Of a stretch of 64,000 bases of DNA, positions 52,751-62,169 are shown one piece after another. The notes below the pieces were generated by a model. The model worked only from the letters and a program-made list of their open reading frames with translations. It did no database searches and was not told where the DNA came from. The stretch covers positions 1-64,000 of the forward strand of contig CAYMRD010000007.1 of NCBI GenBank assembly GCA_964392775.1, given 5' to 3'. Within the stretch, counting starts at the first letter, position 1, and each line of letters begins with the position of its first letter. This DNA is from UKL13-3 sp964392775 (GTDB taxonomy: Bacteria; Bacteroidota; Bacteroidia; UKL13-3). Position numbers and translations under genes: made by a program.

Positions 52751-54991
52751 GTGACTGAACAAGTAAGCCAAAAACACTTAGCCACATTAGAACAGGCGCA
52801 ACAACTCGGACTTCGTCCCGAAGAGTTTGAAAAAATCAAGGAAATTTTGGGCCGCACGCCTAACTTCACCGAGCTGAGCATTTACTCGGTAATGTGGAGC
52901 GAGCACTGCTCATACAAAAACTCCATTGTTTGGCTTAAAACCTTGCCTAAGGAAGGTGAGAAAATGCTGGCCAAAGCAGGTGAAGAAAATGCCGGACTGA
53001 TTGATATCGGTGATGGATTGGCTTGTGCCTTTAAAATCGAATCACATAACCACCCAAGTGCATTAGAGCCATATCAGGGCGCTGCAACCGGTGTGGGCGG
53101 AATCAACCGCGATATTTTTTCGATGGGTGCACGTCCCATCGCGCAAATGAACTCTTTGCGTTTCGGAAACATCAACCACGAACGTACCAAATGGCTGGTG
53201 AAAGGTGTTGTTAAAGGAATTGGCGATTACGGAAACGCTTTCGGTATTCCAACCGTTGGTGGTGAAGTATATTTTGACGATTGCTACCAGATCAACCCGT
53301 TGGTAAACGCCATGAGCGTGGGGATTGCCAAAGTAGGCAAAACCGTTTCGGCTATTTCCGAAGGATTGGGGAATCCTGTTTATATCTATGGTTCATCAAC
53401 CGGAAAAGACGGTATTCACGGAGCGGCTTTTGCTTCGAAAGATATCACCGAAGATTCAGCCAAAGACTTGCCATCGGTGCAGGTAGGTGATCCGTTCTGG
53501 GAAAAGCTGATTTTGGAAGCCACCATGGAACTCCTCGAAACCGATGGAGTTGTGGGTATGCAGGATATGGGCGCTGCAGGTATCACCTGCTCAACCAGCG
53601 AAATGAGCGCTAAAAGTGGAACCGGTATGAAAGTGTGGTTGGATAAAGTGCCGATGCGTCAACCGGATATGAAAGATTGGGAAATTTTGCTTTCTGAATC
53701 ACAAGAGCGTATGCTGGTGGTGGTGAAAAAAGGATTTGAAAAACAGTTTGAGCAAATTTTCGAAAAATGGGATTTGACGTATGCGCAAATTGGTGAAGTG
53801 ACCGATAGCGGACGTGTTCAGTATTATATGAAGGATGAACTGGTAGCTGATATTCCGGGCGAAAGTCTGGTATTGGGCGGAGGTGCTCCGGTTTACCACC
53901 GCGAGTACACCGAGCCAAAATATCTGGCCGAGATTGCCAAATTTGATATGAACAGCATTGCTGATTGTTCGTTGGAAGGTGCTGTGGCCATTGCTAAATC
54001 ATTGGCTTCGCATCCAAATATCTGCTCACGCAAATGGGTATACAACCAATACGATTCGATGGTGGGTACTGTTAACCAAAGCACCAACGCACCAAGTGAT
54101 GCGGCTGTGGTAAAAGTAAAAGGTTCATCCAAATCAATTGCCATGAGCGTTGATTGCAACTCACGTTATATTCATGCCGATCCATTTAAAGGAACCATGA
54201 TTGCGGTGAGTGAAGCTGCCCGTAATATTGTATGTTCGGGAGGAGATCCGGCTGCTGTTACCAACTGTTTGAACTTTGGAAACCCCTACAATACTGAAGT
54301 ATACTGGCAGTTTGTTCATTCCATCAAAGGAATGGGTGAGGCGTGTTTGAAATTTGATACGCCTGTAACCGGTGGTAACGTAAGTTTCTACAACCAAAGC
54401 AGCGATAACGATGCGGTGTTCCCAACTCCAACCATTGGTATGGTAGGATTGGTGGATGGAACCAAACCGCACATGACCCTCGACTTCAAACAAGCAGGTG
54501 ATGTGGTTTACCTAATCGGACAATCACGCAACGATATCGGATGTTCGCAATACCTTGTATCACAACACAACGTACAATTGTCGCCTGCACCTCACTTCGA
54601 CTTAAACGAAGAGCATAGCATGCAACAAGCAGTGAAAGCAATCATCGCAAAAGGATTGATTCAATCGGCTCACGATATGAGCGAAGGTGGATTGTTCATC
54701 ACCTTGCTCGAAAGTGCTAAACACCGCAAATTAGGATTTGCTGTAAACGGTCCTGATAACGGATTGCGTACCGATGCTTATTTGTTTGGTGAAGCACAAA
54801 GTCGCGTTGCGGTTTCGGTGAAAGCAGATGGTGTAGAAGCATTTGAAAAAGCAATGGCTTCAACAGGCGTAGCCTTTTCAAAATTGGGAACGGTAACAAG
54901 CGGTGATATCACCGTAGGTGGAACCACCTTTGGAACGATAGCCGAATACACTAATCTATACGATAACGCACTGGCCAATTATCTGGCCTAA
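52751..54991 (+). CDS. purL: Phosphoribosylformylglycinamidine synthase subunit PurL (small type)
   Basis: A 746-residue protein from GTG 52751 (MTEQVSQKHLATLEQAQQLG); the frame extends to 52688 but that part is not PurL-like. Landmarks are TPNFTELSIYSVMWSEHCSY, GIGDYGNAFGIPTVGGEVYF, GSSTGKDGIHGAAFAS, GMQDMGAAGITCSTSEMSA, CNSRYIHADPFKGTMIAVSE and SAHDMSEGGLFITLLES. Length fits the small PurL type that needs PurQ and PurS. It converts FGAR to FGAM in purine synthesis. It is followed by a strong terminator. Confidence 0.95.
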   Translation: MTEQVSQKHLATLEQAQQLGLRPEEFEKIKEILGRTPNFTELSIYSVMWSEHCSYKNSIVWLKTLPKEGEKMLAKAGEENAGLIDIGDGLACAFKIESHNHPSALEPYQGAATGVGGINRDIFSMGARPIAQMNSLRFGNINHERTKWLVKGVVKGIGDYGNAFGIPTVGGEVYFDDCYQINPLVNAMSVGIAKVGKTVSAISEGLGNPVYIYGSSTGKDGIHGAAFASKDITEDSAKDLPSVQVGDPFWEKLILEATMELLETDGVVGMQDMGAAGITCSTSEMSAKSGTGMKVWLDKVPMRQPDMKDWEILLSESQERMLVVVKKGFEKQFEQIFEKWDLTYAQIGEVTDSGRVQYYMKDELVADIPGESLVLGGGAPVYHREYTEPKYLAEIAKFDMNSIADCSLEGAVAIAKSLASHPNICSRKWVYNQYDSMVGTVNQSTNAPSDAAVVKVKGSSKSIAMSVDCNSRYIHADPFKGTMIAVSEAARNIVCSGGDPAAVTNCLNFGNPYNTEVYWQFVHSIKGMGEACLKFDTPVTGGNVSFYNQSSDNDAVFPTPTIGMVGLVDGTKPHMTLDFKQAGDVVYLIGQSRNDIGCSQYLVSQHNVQLSPAPHFDLNEEHSMQQAVKAIIAKGLIQSAHDMSEGGLFITLLESAKHRKLGFAVNGPDNGLRTDAYLFGEAQSRVAVSVKADGVEAFEKAMASTGVAFSKLGTVTSGDITVGGTTFGTIAEYTNLYDNALANYLA

Positions 54992-55018
54992 GGTTAACAA
55001 ATAAAAAGTACATGAAAG

Positions 55019-55050
55019 CACCTTTTCGCCACAAGCGGAAAGGTGTTTTT
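55019..55050 (+). terminator. Rho-independent terminator after purL
   Basis: CACCTTTTCGC pairs with GCGGAAAGGTG (one mismatch) around a five-base loop and is followed by TTTTTGTTTTT. It lies 27 bases after the purL stop. Confidence 0.85.
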
Positions 55051-55061
55051 GTTTTTAGGAA

Positions 55062-55150
55062 ATGGAAAGCGTGCTTTATGTGCAAAAAAGACTGAACGTT
55101 GAATATGGCACATCAACCCCCATTGTGGCAATACCTTGTTATAGGCAGGT
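55062..55150. repeat. Diverged relative of the cassette-end palindrome, copy C
   Basis: The right end GTGGCAATACCTTGTTATAG closely matches the right end of copies A and B (TTGGCAATACCTTGTTAGCG). To its left GCAAAAAAGACTGAACGTTGAA recalls their centre (CACAAAAGTTCAA ... GTTGAA). The left arm is not preserved. Like the other copies it lies at the 3' end of a minus-strand accessory gene, here the Bro-N gene ending at 55154. Confidence 0.55.
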
Positions 55151-55153
55151 TTT

Positions 55154-56017
55154 CTACTTGTCTTTCGTTTTTTTGTTTTCTATTTGTTGGGGATTGTCTT
55201 TTCCTTTTAGCGTTGTCTTGGCGTTTAACGATGTAACTACTTTTTTGCCTGTTTGTGTTTCCAGTGCTTTTCGGGCATCGCCTGCAATTTTACCACCTCG
55301 TGCAGCAATTTTTGCACTTTCTTCAAAGGTTTCGGGATTTGTAGATTGTGAGATGTCTTTGGTAGAAGCCTCCGCAAGCATATTTAAAATCAGTTCGGTG
55401 TTGGTCATATTGTCCCGAAGATTTTCCTTTTTCAATCCTTTGAGAATTTTATACTCCTTGGTCGTCTTGCCCGCCCACGCTTTGGTAATGATGTCGGTTA
55501 GTGTAGCAAATTGCCCACCTTCTTTTAGTCCTCGTTTTTTCCACTCGTCCGTAAGTTCTTTGCGGATTTCAATACTTTTCAGACGTTGGTTAATCCAATT
55601 TTCTGAATAGCCTAATTTCAGATATTGTTCCAATGCTCTGTCAATAGTAATTTCGGGGTCTTGCATTTCGTCCAAACGTTCAGATGCTACCTGTGCTAAC
55701 CAGACTTTAAATGGTTCTGCTTTAGGCGATGGAATAGACTGAATTAAGCGAAAAAGCTGTTCAGTATTAGCAACATCGGTCATTCTCATTTTCCCGTCAG
55801 GGGCTTGCATTTTCAAACCGTTACAATTTGTAACGGTTTCATTTCCTTCTGCCAAAAGACGTTTTTTCAGAACCCTCCAATATACTTGTGGATTGTCACT
55901 GTCTGTGAGGATTGCAATTACATCTACAATAGCAAAATACCATTTTTCCTTTTCTTCGTCCCAATGAGTGCGAACTTGTTTTTGTTCAAATATTTTTATG
56001 GCGTTTTCTTTGCTCAT
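55154..56017 (-). CDS. Bro-N domain protein (phage antirepressor / DinD-like)
   Basis: A 287-residue protein. The N-terminal ~115 residues form a Bro-N domain: VRTHWDEEKEKWYFAIVDVI, AILTDSDNPQVYWRVLKKRL, MRMTDVANTEQLFRLIQSIP, SPKAEPFKVWLAQVASERLD. The C-terminal part (YLKLGYSENWINQRLKSIEI, LTDEWKKRGLKEGGQFATLT, NMTNTELILNMLAEASTKDI) matches the extended family often called phage antirepressor, and is DinD-like in layout. A DNA-binding or DNA-damage-linked role is possible; function is not established. It is an isolated gene with the diverged palindrome at its 3' end, between purL and an MFS gene, suggesting it was acquired. Confidence 0.85.
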   Translation of the reverse strand: MSKENAIKIFEQKQVRTHWDEEKEKWYFAIVDVIAILTDSDNPQVYWRVLKKRLLAEGNETVTNCNGLKMQAPDGKMRMTDVANTEQLFRLIQSIPSPKAEPFKVWLAQVASERLDEMQDPEITIDRALEQYLKLGYSENWINQRLKSIEIRKELTDEWKKRGLKEGGQFATLTDIITKAWAGKTTKEYKILKGLKKENLRDNMTNTELILNMLAEASTKDISQSTNPETFEESAKIAARGGKIAGDARKALETQTGKKVVTSLNAKTTLKGKDNPQQIENKKTKDK

Positions 56018-56337
56018 CTTCTCTGAAAATATACCGCAAAGTATAATAAAGATTTAAGCTCTTCAAGTGTGGGATGTTTATCTTCCACTTTCAGTTGAAT
56101 AAGTCGATCCCCGTTTTTTCTGAGGCAGTTGTTCTATTTAACACAATGGCTTCCCTTGCCCAAACAAGAACTTCATGATTAACGGATATATCAATACTTT
56201 CTTTTATCTTTCAAACGTAAAGAGGTTTGTTTCTTACTTGCTACCTTGACGGAGGTGAAGTATAATTCCTTCATAAGCGGATGTAAAAATGCGTAGAGTA
56301 GTATAAAGAAACAAGGCAGATAAAAGAATAGTGCCGA
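56018..56337. other. Intergenic region without a recognisable gene
   Basis: About 320 AT-rich bases between the MFS transporter stop and the Bro-N start. I see no tRNA, no protein-like frame and no strong hairpin. The promoter of the Bro-N gene is not here: that gene reads leftwards from 56017, so its regulatory DNA would occupy the left end of this stretch, but no clear TAnnTTTG was found. Confidence 0.5.
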
Positions 56338-57510
56338 CTACTCGGATACTGGTTTGGGAAGATTCAAGATATACACTACGACACAAAGCGTAATAGTAGC
56401 CGTTGCCAAAAACGCAGCAGTTGCTCCGAAACTAAACCATATTAAACCTGTAAGTGAACTGGCCAGCAGAGCACAGATGCTTTGAAACCCTGCATAGGTT
56501 CCGATGGCTGTGGCCGTATCTTTGGGGTCGGTGATATTGGATATCCAGGCTTTGGAAATGCCTTCGGTGGCGGCCGAATACATGCCGTATAAAAAGAACA
56601 TTCCAAAAAGCACATACAGATTGGAGCTGAGGGCCATTCCGAAATACACAGTTGCAAACAATAGAAGACCTGTGAGGTAAATGGTTTTGAGTCCTACACG
56701 ATCGGCTAAGATGCCCATGGGGAATGCGCACAGGGCATAGATGAGGTTGTAAAAAATATACAGACCAATTACATACTGATCATCCAAACCTGCATGTTTG
56801 GCTTGCAACAATAAAAACACATCGGAGCTGTTGAACAAAGCAAATACCAACAATCCTCCAACGAGTTTTCGGTAAGCAGCCGGACTTGTTTTCCAGTAGT
56901 TCAGAAAAGAGAAAAAGGAAGTTGTGGTCTTTACTTTCGGTTCAGCCTGTTGTTTGTCTTTGATAAGCAACGAAGCCAATACTGCCAGTACACTCGGAAT
57001 GAACGCAACAAAAAACAAGGTGCGGTAATCAGTCGGATACAGGTACAAATACAGCAAGGCCAGCGAAGGTCCGATCACAGCCCCCATCGTATCCATGGAA
57101 CGGTGAAAGCCGAACACCTTTCCTTTGGTAGCCGGAGTGGCCTCATCCGATAAAATCGCATCGCGAGCACCCGTGCGCAGACCCTTACCAAAGCGGTCGA
57201 GGGTGCGGGCCAAAAATATCCAAACCGGAAACACAAATAATCCCATCATCGGGCGGGATAAACCACTGAGCGCATATCCCAGTTGCACAAAAGGAGCACG
57301 TTTACCTGAGATGTCGGAGCGTTGGCCGAAATACCCTTTGCTAAGGCCTGTGATGGCTTCTGCCAACCCTTCGAGTACGCCAATCAGCACCACCGAAAAT
57401 CCAATTGTTTGAAGGTAAATTGGCATGATGGGATACAGCATCTCGCTGGCCACATCAGTGAATAAACTCACCACCGATAAAACCCAAACCGTGCGGGTAA
57501 TGTATTTCAA
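56338..57510 (-). CDS. MFS transporter
   Basis: A 390-residue protein with about twelve membrane helices. Family landmarks are the cytoplasmic loop FGQRSDISGKRAPFVQLGYA, FGKGLRTGARDAILSDEATP and a second-half loop GILADRVGLKTIYLTG. The RTGARDA-type motif resembles efflux MFS proteins of the YfcJ/MDR-like group; substrate is unknown. The start MKYITRTVWVLSVVSLFTDV fits an N-in topology. It stands alone between rpoN and the Bro-N gene. Confidence 0.87.
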   Translation of the reverse strand: MKYITRTVWVLSVVSLFTDVASEMLYPIMPIYLQTIGFSVVLIGVLEGLAEAITGLSKGYFGQRSDISGKRAPFVQLGYALSGLSRPMMGLFVFPVWIFLARTLDRFGKGLRTGARDAILSDEATPATKGKVFGFHRSMDTMGAVIGPSLALLYLYLYPTDYRTLFFVAFIPSVLAVLASLLIKDKQQAEPKVKTTTSFFSFLNYWKTSPAAYRKLVGGLLVFALFNSSDVFLLLQAKHAGLDDQYVIGLYIFYNLIYALCAFPMGILADRVGLKTIYLTGLLLFATVYFGMALSSNLYVLFGMFFLYGMYSAATEGISKAWISNITDPKDTATAIGTYAGFQSICALLASSLTGLIWFSFGATAAFLATATITLCVVVYILNLPKPVSE

Positions 57511-57652
57511 AATCGTGTAGTTAGATTAAGAATTTAGCATAAACCAAAGATGGAACAATCCTTTGTAAAGAGCAACTAAAAGTGATTGGTTCTGAATCAA
57601 TAGTCAGAAAGGAGTACAACTGAATAAAAAGGGCACGCAGCAGGTGTTCCTT

Positions 57653-59134
57653 TTATACTTCTTTACGTAGGCGAGCCACCGGAATATTCAATTGCTCCCT
57701 GTATTTGGCCACGGTTCTGCGGGCTATATTGTAACCTTTGTCTTTCAAAATTTCCATCAGCTTTTCATCGGGCAACGGCTTGCGTTTGTCTTCGGCCTCA
57801 ATGGCATCTTTCAAAATCTTTTTTACCTCACGGCTGCTCACCTCTTCACCATCATCGGTTTGAATGCCTTCACTGAAAAAGAATTTGAGGGAGATGGTTC
57901 CAAAATCGGTTTGAATATACTTGCTGTTGGCTACCCGCGAAATGGTTGAGATGTCCATCCCGATTTGCTCAGCGATATCCTTTAAGATCATCGGTTTCAA
58001 GCGGGTTTCATCGCCTGTTTCAAAGTATGCATATTGATGTTTGAGGATGGCATTCATCGTGAGCATCAATGTTTGCTGGCGTTGTTTGATGGATTCAATA
58101 AACCATTTGGCGCCATCCAGTTTTTGCTTGATGAACTGAACGGTTTGCTTGAGTTCTTTTCCGGGTTTGTCGGTTTTATCGTAAGCCCTCAGCGTTTCCA
58201 TATAACTGCGGCTGATGCGCAAGTCGGGAGCGTTGCGGGAGTTGAGCAATACTTCGAGTTTGCCCTCATTGTCAACCAGAATAAAATCAGGAGTGATATA
58301 ATGCGGTTTCGAATCCGACACCGATTCTCCCGGTTTGGGGTTTAAATGGGTGATTACCTTGATGGCATCTTTGAGTTGCTCATCATTAATTTTCAGCGAA
58401 CGCATGAGCTTCTCGTAGTGCTTTTTGGTGAAGTCTTCGAAATAATCACGCAACATCACCTTGGCATGTTTCACGCTCTCGCGGCTATGGTCTTTGCGTT
58501 TAAGCTGCAACAACAAACATTCCTGTAAGTTTGTGGCAGCAATACCGGCCGGGTCGAGGGCCTGAATTTTGGTCAGACAAGTTCTTAGTTCGGCAATATC
58601 AGCTTCAATGTTTTGCGAAAAAGCTAAATCATTCTGAATAGCTTCAAGAGGTCTGCGCAGGTAGCCGTCATCATCAATACTTCCAATAATCTGGTTGCCA
58701 ATTATTCCTTCACGTTCATCTTCAGCAATGGCATTAAACTGTTCAATCAATAATTCATGAAATCCCACACTTTCGGCCAGGGGCATTTCTTTTTTATCTT
58801 CATCGGGGCCTTCATCACTCAGGTGAAAACCTTCCGAGTCGTAATCATCGTTTACATATTCTTTAATGTCCAGCGTTTCATCGCTCAGGTAGTCCTCAAC
58901 CGATATATCCGCCTCTTGTCCATCATCCATTGTTTCCACATCTTCGGTTTTTTCGCTCTCGGCAGCGGGTGCCGCATCCTCATCTTCCGACTTCACCAGA
59001 GCCGGATTTTCAATCAGTTCATCATCAATACGCTGGCGCAAATCAACTGTGTTGAGCTGCAACAGCTTGATAAACTGTATCTGCTGAGGAGAGAGTTTTT
59101 GTAAGAGTTTTTGTTGTAGTCCCTGTTTTAACAT
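57653..59134 (-). CDS. rpoN: RNA polymerase sigma-54 factor
   Basis: A 493-residue protein. The N-terminal activator-interacting region I reads LKQGLQQKLLQKLSPQQIQF and IKLLQLNTVDLRQRIDDELI with ENPAL. An acidic linker follows (~55-135). The core-binding domain (~140-330) precedes the DNA-binding part (MDISTISRVANSKYIQTDFG, LKFFFSEG). The RpoN box ARRTVAKYRE lies ~20 residues before the C-terminus. It directs RNA polymerase to -24/-12 promoters and needs enhancer-binding ATPases, none of which are in this window. Confidence 0.96.
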   Translation of the reverse strand: MLKQGLQQKLLQKLSPQQIQFIKLLQLNTVDLRQRIDDELIENPALVKSEDEDAAPAAESEKTEDVETMDDGQEADISVEDYLSDETLDIKEYVNDDYDSEGFHLSDEGPDEDKKEMPLAESVGFHELLIEQFNAIAEDEREGIIGNQIIGSIDDDGYLRRPLEAIQNDLAFSQNIEADIAELRTCLTKIQALDPAGIAATNLQECLLLQLKRKDHSRESVKHAKVMLRDYFEDFTKKHYEKLMRSLKINDEQLKDAIKVITHLNPKPGESVSDSKPHYITPDFILVDNEGKLEVLLNSRNAPDLRISRSYMETLRAYDKTDKPGKELKQTVQFIKQKLDGAKWFIESIKQRQQTLMLTMNAILKHQYAYFETGDETRLKPMILKDIAEQIGMDISTISRVANSKYIQTDFGTISLKFFFSEGIQTDDGEEVSSREVKKILKDAIEAEDKRKPLPDEKLMEILKDKGYNIARRTVAKYREQLNIPVARLRKEV

Positions 59135-59228
59135 TGGTGTGGGGTTAGCTAAAAATTATGCCAAAGTCCGTTTTGCTTGGTTATAATTATTATTTTCGCG
59201 CATTCTAAACGCGTAACAAAAGTACAAA

Positions 59229-60743
59229 ATGTATATTAAAGATTTGAGTGTGCACGAGGGTAAAGATATTACCCTGCAAGGCTGGGCAGCCAACAAACGT
59301 GAAAGCAAAGGGTTGGTGTTTATCATTTTACGTGATGGAACAGGCCTGTGTCAGTGTGTTGTTGATGCCAATAAAGTTTCGGAAGACGTGTTTGCACAGG
59401 CACAGAAAGTATCGCTCGAAACCTCGCTAAGCATAACAGGCACAGTGGTTAAGGACGAACGCCAGGTGGGCGGATATGAATTGCAAGCTACCTCCGTAAC
59501 CATTATTGGGGGTTCGGTTGATTACCCGATTGCCAAAAAAGAACACGGGGTTGAGTTTTTGATGGACCACCGCCACCTGTGGTTGCGCAGCCAGCGCCAG
59601 TGGGCTATCATGAAAATCCGCAACCGCATTATTTATTCGATACATCAGTTTTTTCAGCAGGAAGGATATATCCAGATGGATGCGCCTTTGTTTACGGCCA
59701 ATGCTTCCGAAGGTACTTCAACCTTGTTTGAAACCGATTTTTACGGTGAACCATCTTACTTATCCCAATCAGGACAATTATACGGTGAAGCGATGGCGAT
59801 GGCGATGGGTAAGATTTACACCTTTGGTCCTACGTTCCGTGCCGAAAAATCGAAGACACGCAGGCATTTATCAGAGTTCTGGATGATTGAACCCGAAATG
59901 GCTTTCCATGATATATTCCAGAACATGGATGTGATTGAAGCCTTTTTGCGCAAGGTGGTTTCGGATGTTTTGGCAGAATGTAAAAACGAATTGGCCATCA
60001 TCGGAAGAGAGACGGACTTGCTGGAAAACATCGTTAAACCGTTCCCTCGTTTAACCTACGATGAAGCGGTAAAGATCATCAAAGGAGAAGTGGATGTGAA
60101 CGGTGTGAACGCCATTGTATCGCTTGAAGACGAGTTGAAAAAAGTAGTAGCGCGCATTGAAGAAGTGAAAGCGGAAATAACAGAGCGTGAAGAAAAAATC
60201 AAAGTGCCGGGCATGAAAAAAGGCGAGATTGGATTCAATCAGGCCAAGATTGATAAGCTCAAACAGGAGCTGGGCGATTTGGAAGAAGAGCAACGCAATA
60301 TTCCGGGATGGCTGAACAGCGCCCGCAATTTTGAATATGGTAATGACTTTGGCGGAAGTGACGAAACGGTGATTACCCGTTTGTTCGACCGTCCGATCAT
60401 GGTGTACAACTGGCCGCATGAAGTAAAAGCATTTTACCTGAAACGCGATCCGGAGAACAGTCATTTTGCACGAGGTGTGGATGTGCTGGCCCCCGAAGGA
60501 TACGGAGAAATCGTAGGTGGAGGCGAGCGTGAAACTGACCTGACCTTATTGGTTGATAAAATCAACGAGCATAAATTGCCAATGGAAGCCTTCGAATGGT
60601 ATCTGGATTTGCGCAGATTTGGTTCGGTTCCACATGCAGGTTTCGGGTTGGGACTGGAGCGTTTGGTAACCTGGATTTGCAAGTTGCCGCATGTTCGCGA
60701 GAGCATTCCGTTTCCACGTATGTACGGTCGTTTAAAGCCTTAG
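59229..60743 (+). CDS. asnS: Asparagine--tRNA ligase
   Basis: A 504-residue class IIb synthetase. It has an N-terminal OB-fold anticodon domain (~1-110: HEGKDITLQGWAANKRESKG), then motif 2 region GPTFRAEKSKTRRHLSEFWM and motif 3 GFGLGLERLVTWICKLPHVR. Between TYDEAVKIIKG and the strand MVYNWPHEVKAFYLKR lies an insert of roughly 80 residues with a coiled coil (LKKVVARIEEVKAEITEREE ... KLKQELGDLEEEQRNIPGWL) absent from the E. coli enzyme (466 residues). It charges tRNA-Asn. The gene is followed by an AT-rich inverted repeat. Confidence 0.96.
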   Translation: MYIKDLSVHEGKDITLQGWAANKRESKGLVFIILRDGTGLCQCVVDANKVSEDVFAQAQKVSLETSLSITGTVVKDERQVGGYELQATSVTIIGGSVDYPIAKKEHGVEFLMDHRHLWLRSQRQWAIMKIRNRIIYSIHQFFQQEGYIQMDAPLFTANASEGTSTLFETDFYGEPSYLSQSGQLYGEAMAMAMGKIYTFGPTFRAEKSKTRRHLSEFWMIEPEMAFHDIFQNMDVIEAFLRKVVSDVLAECKNELAIIGRETDLLENIVKPFPRLTYDEAVKIIKGEVDVNGVNAIVSLEDELKKVVARIEEVKAEITEREEKIKVPGMKKGEIGFNQAKIDKLKQELGDLEEEQRNIPGWLNSARNFEYGNDFGGSDETVITRLFDRPIMVYNWPHEVKAFYLKRDPENSHFARGVDVLAPEGYGEIVGGGERETDLTLLVDKINEHKLPMEAFEWYLDLRRFGSVPHAGFGLGLERLVTWICKLPHVRESIPFPRMYGRLKP

Positions 60744-60755
60744 GTTTAGTTGAAT

Positions 60756-60849
60756 AAGTAATTAGGTAATTAAGTTGATTGAGTACTAGGTTCTTCTATT
60801 CCAACTCAACCAACTCAATTACTTAACCAACTTAATTACTCAATTACTT
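60756..60849. repeat. AT-rich inverted repeat between asnS and the barrel gene
   Basis: AAGTAATTAGGTAATTAAGTTGATTGAGT (split over 60756-60784) is mirrored by ACTCAACCAACTCAATTACTT ... ACTTAATTACTC up to 60849. The right side has two overlapping copies of the complementary motif (ACTCAATTACTT and ACTTAATTACTC types). It may act as a terminator for asnS or be a simple repeat-derived structure. Confidence 0.5.
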
Positions 60850-60870
60850 TACACTTATATCATCAACATT

Positions 60871-62034
60871 TTGACTAAACATTTAAAACAAGCACTATGC
60901 TGTCTGATATTGATGATGTGTTTTTTTGCGGCAAAAGCTCAATCCGATACCTCAAATCAACCACCGCGCAAACCCTTTATTCCGCGTACCATCGACTGGA
61001 GCTATCGCATCATTGAAGGCGATTCGGTCCATCCGCGCAACCATCTTATTTTTCCGTTTCCTATTTTGGCGTATAAACCCGAAACCCGGTGGATATTAGG
61101 TGTTTCTCTCACTTATATCTTTAAAGCTGCCAAAGACAGTATTACACGACCGTCTTATATCCGCACCAATATTGCGTATTCGCAAAACCAACAGTTTTCA
61201 GCTATTCCTGCCTTCGATTATTTCAGCAAAGCCAACCGGTGGAACCTCCGTGGCAGGTATGCCTACACCACATTTGGAGAGGATTATTATGGCATTGGCA
61301 AAGACGCTCCGGTAAGCAATAAGGAGTTTTACAGTTTCCGGATGCACAAGGCCAATCTTAAAGCAGCCACCTTACTTATTCCAAGGTTGTATGCAGGTTT
61401 GCAATACAATTTTGAAAAGATGTACAATGTTGAGACCGTGGCAGGTGGGTTGATGCAAACCACGCAACCATCAGGCTATAATGGATATACAGCATCGGGA
61501 CTGGGTTTTACAATGTATTATGACAATCGCGACCATGTGTATTTTCCACACCGCGGATTTTTGGTGGAGCTTTCCAATGTTTTTTACGAAAAGGCTTTGG
61601 GCAGCCAGTACAACTTTACGAATGTCACGCTTGATGCCCGCAACTATATTCACCTGTGGAAGGACAATGTGCTGGCATTGCAAGGGTTTATCAATATGAA
61701 TGAGGGCGATATTCCCTTCCGCATGGAAGGCGTAATAGGAAACGAGATGTTTATGCGGGGGTATTACAACGGTCGTTACCGCGATCATTATGCCATGGCG
61801 TTTCAGGCCGAGTTGCGTAAAACCCTTTGGGGACCCTTTGGTATGGTGGCCTTTGCCGGAGGAGGAACCGTTTCTAATACCCGCGATGGATTGTTTAGTG
61901 GCATAAAACCCAATATGGGACTGGGCCTGCGTGTTAAAGCCATCCCTAGTCAGCGTTTGAATGTGCGTTTTGACTATGGCTGGGGTGCTGATGGCAATAC
62001 TGCTGCTTATATCACTATGCATGAGGCTTTTTAA
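60871..62034 (+). CDS. BamA/TamA-like outer-membrane protein (surface antigen D15 domain)
   Basis: A 387-residue exported protein. The start codon is TTG at 60871, giving a full signal peptide (MTKHLKQALCCLILMMCFFA, cleavage at AKA-QS). The rest is a D15-type 16-strand barrel without POTRA domains: ILAYKPETRWILGVSLTYIF, YYGIGKDAPV, DNRDHVYFPHRGFLVEL, GGGTVSNT, LGLRVKAIPSQRLNVRFDYG, and the terminal Phe typical of BAM substrates. It sits in the outer membrane; without POTRA domains it is not BamA itself. Function is unknown. Confidence 0.85.
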   Translation: MTKHLKQALCCLILMMCFFAAKAQSDTSNQPPRKPFIPRTIDWSYRIIEGDSVHPRNHLIFPFPILAYKPETRWILGVSLTYIFKAAKDSITRPSYIRTNIAYSQNQQFSAIPAFDYFSKANRWNLRGRYAYTTFGEDYYGIGKDAPVSNKEFYSFRMHKANLKAATLLIPRLYAGLQYNFEKMYNVETVAGGLMQTTQPSGYNGYTASGLGFTMYYDNRDHVYFPHRGFLVELSNVFYEKALGSQYNFTNVTLDARNYIHLWKDNVLALQGFINMNEGDIPFRMEGVIGNEMFMRGYYNGRYRDHYAMAFQAELRKTLWGPFGMVAFAGGGTVSNTRDGLFSGIKPNMGLGLRVKAIPSQRLNVRFDYGWGADGNTAAYITMHEAF

Positions 62035-62169
62035 GAAGTCACTAATCTTTTTAATGGCGCTATTTTATCTCCCGAAATTTTCACACATTTGCACCGCTAA
62101 AATTTTCACATTCTGAACAATATTGCTCAAATAAAGCCGCTACTGCTGGCTACCCCTTCTCCTAAAATT

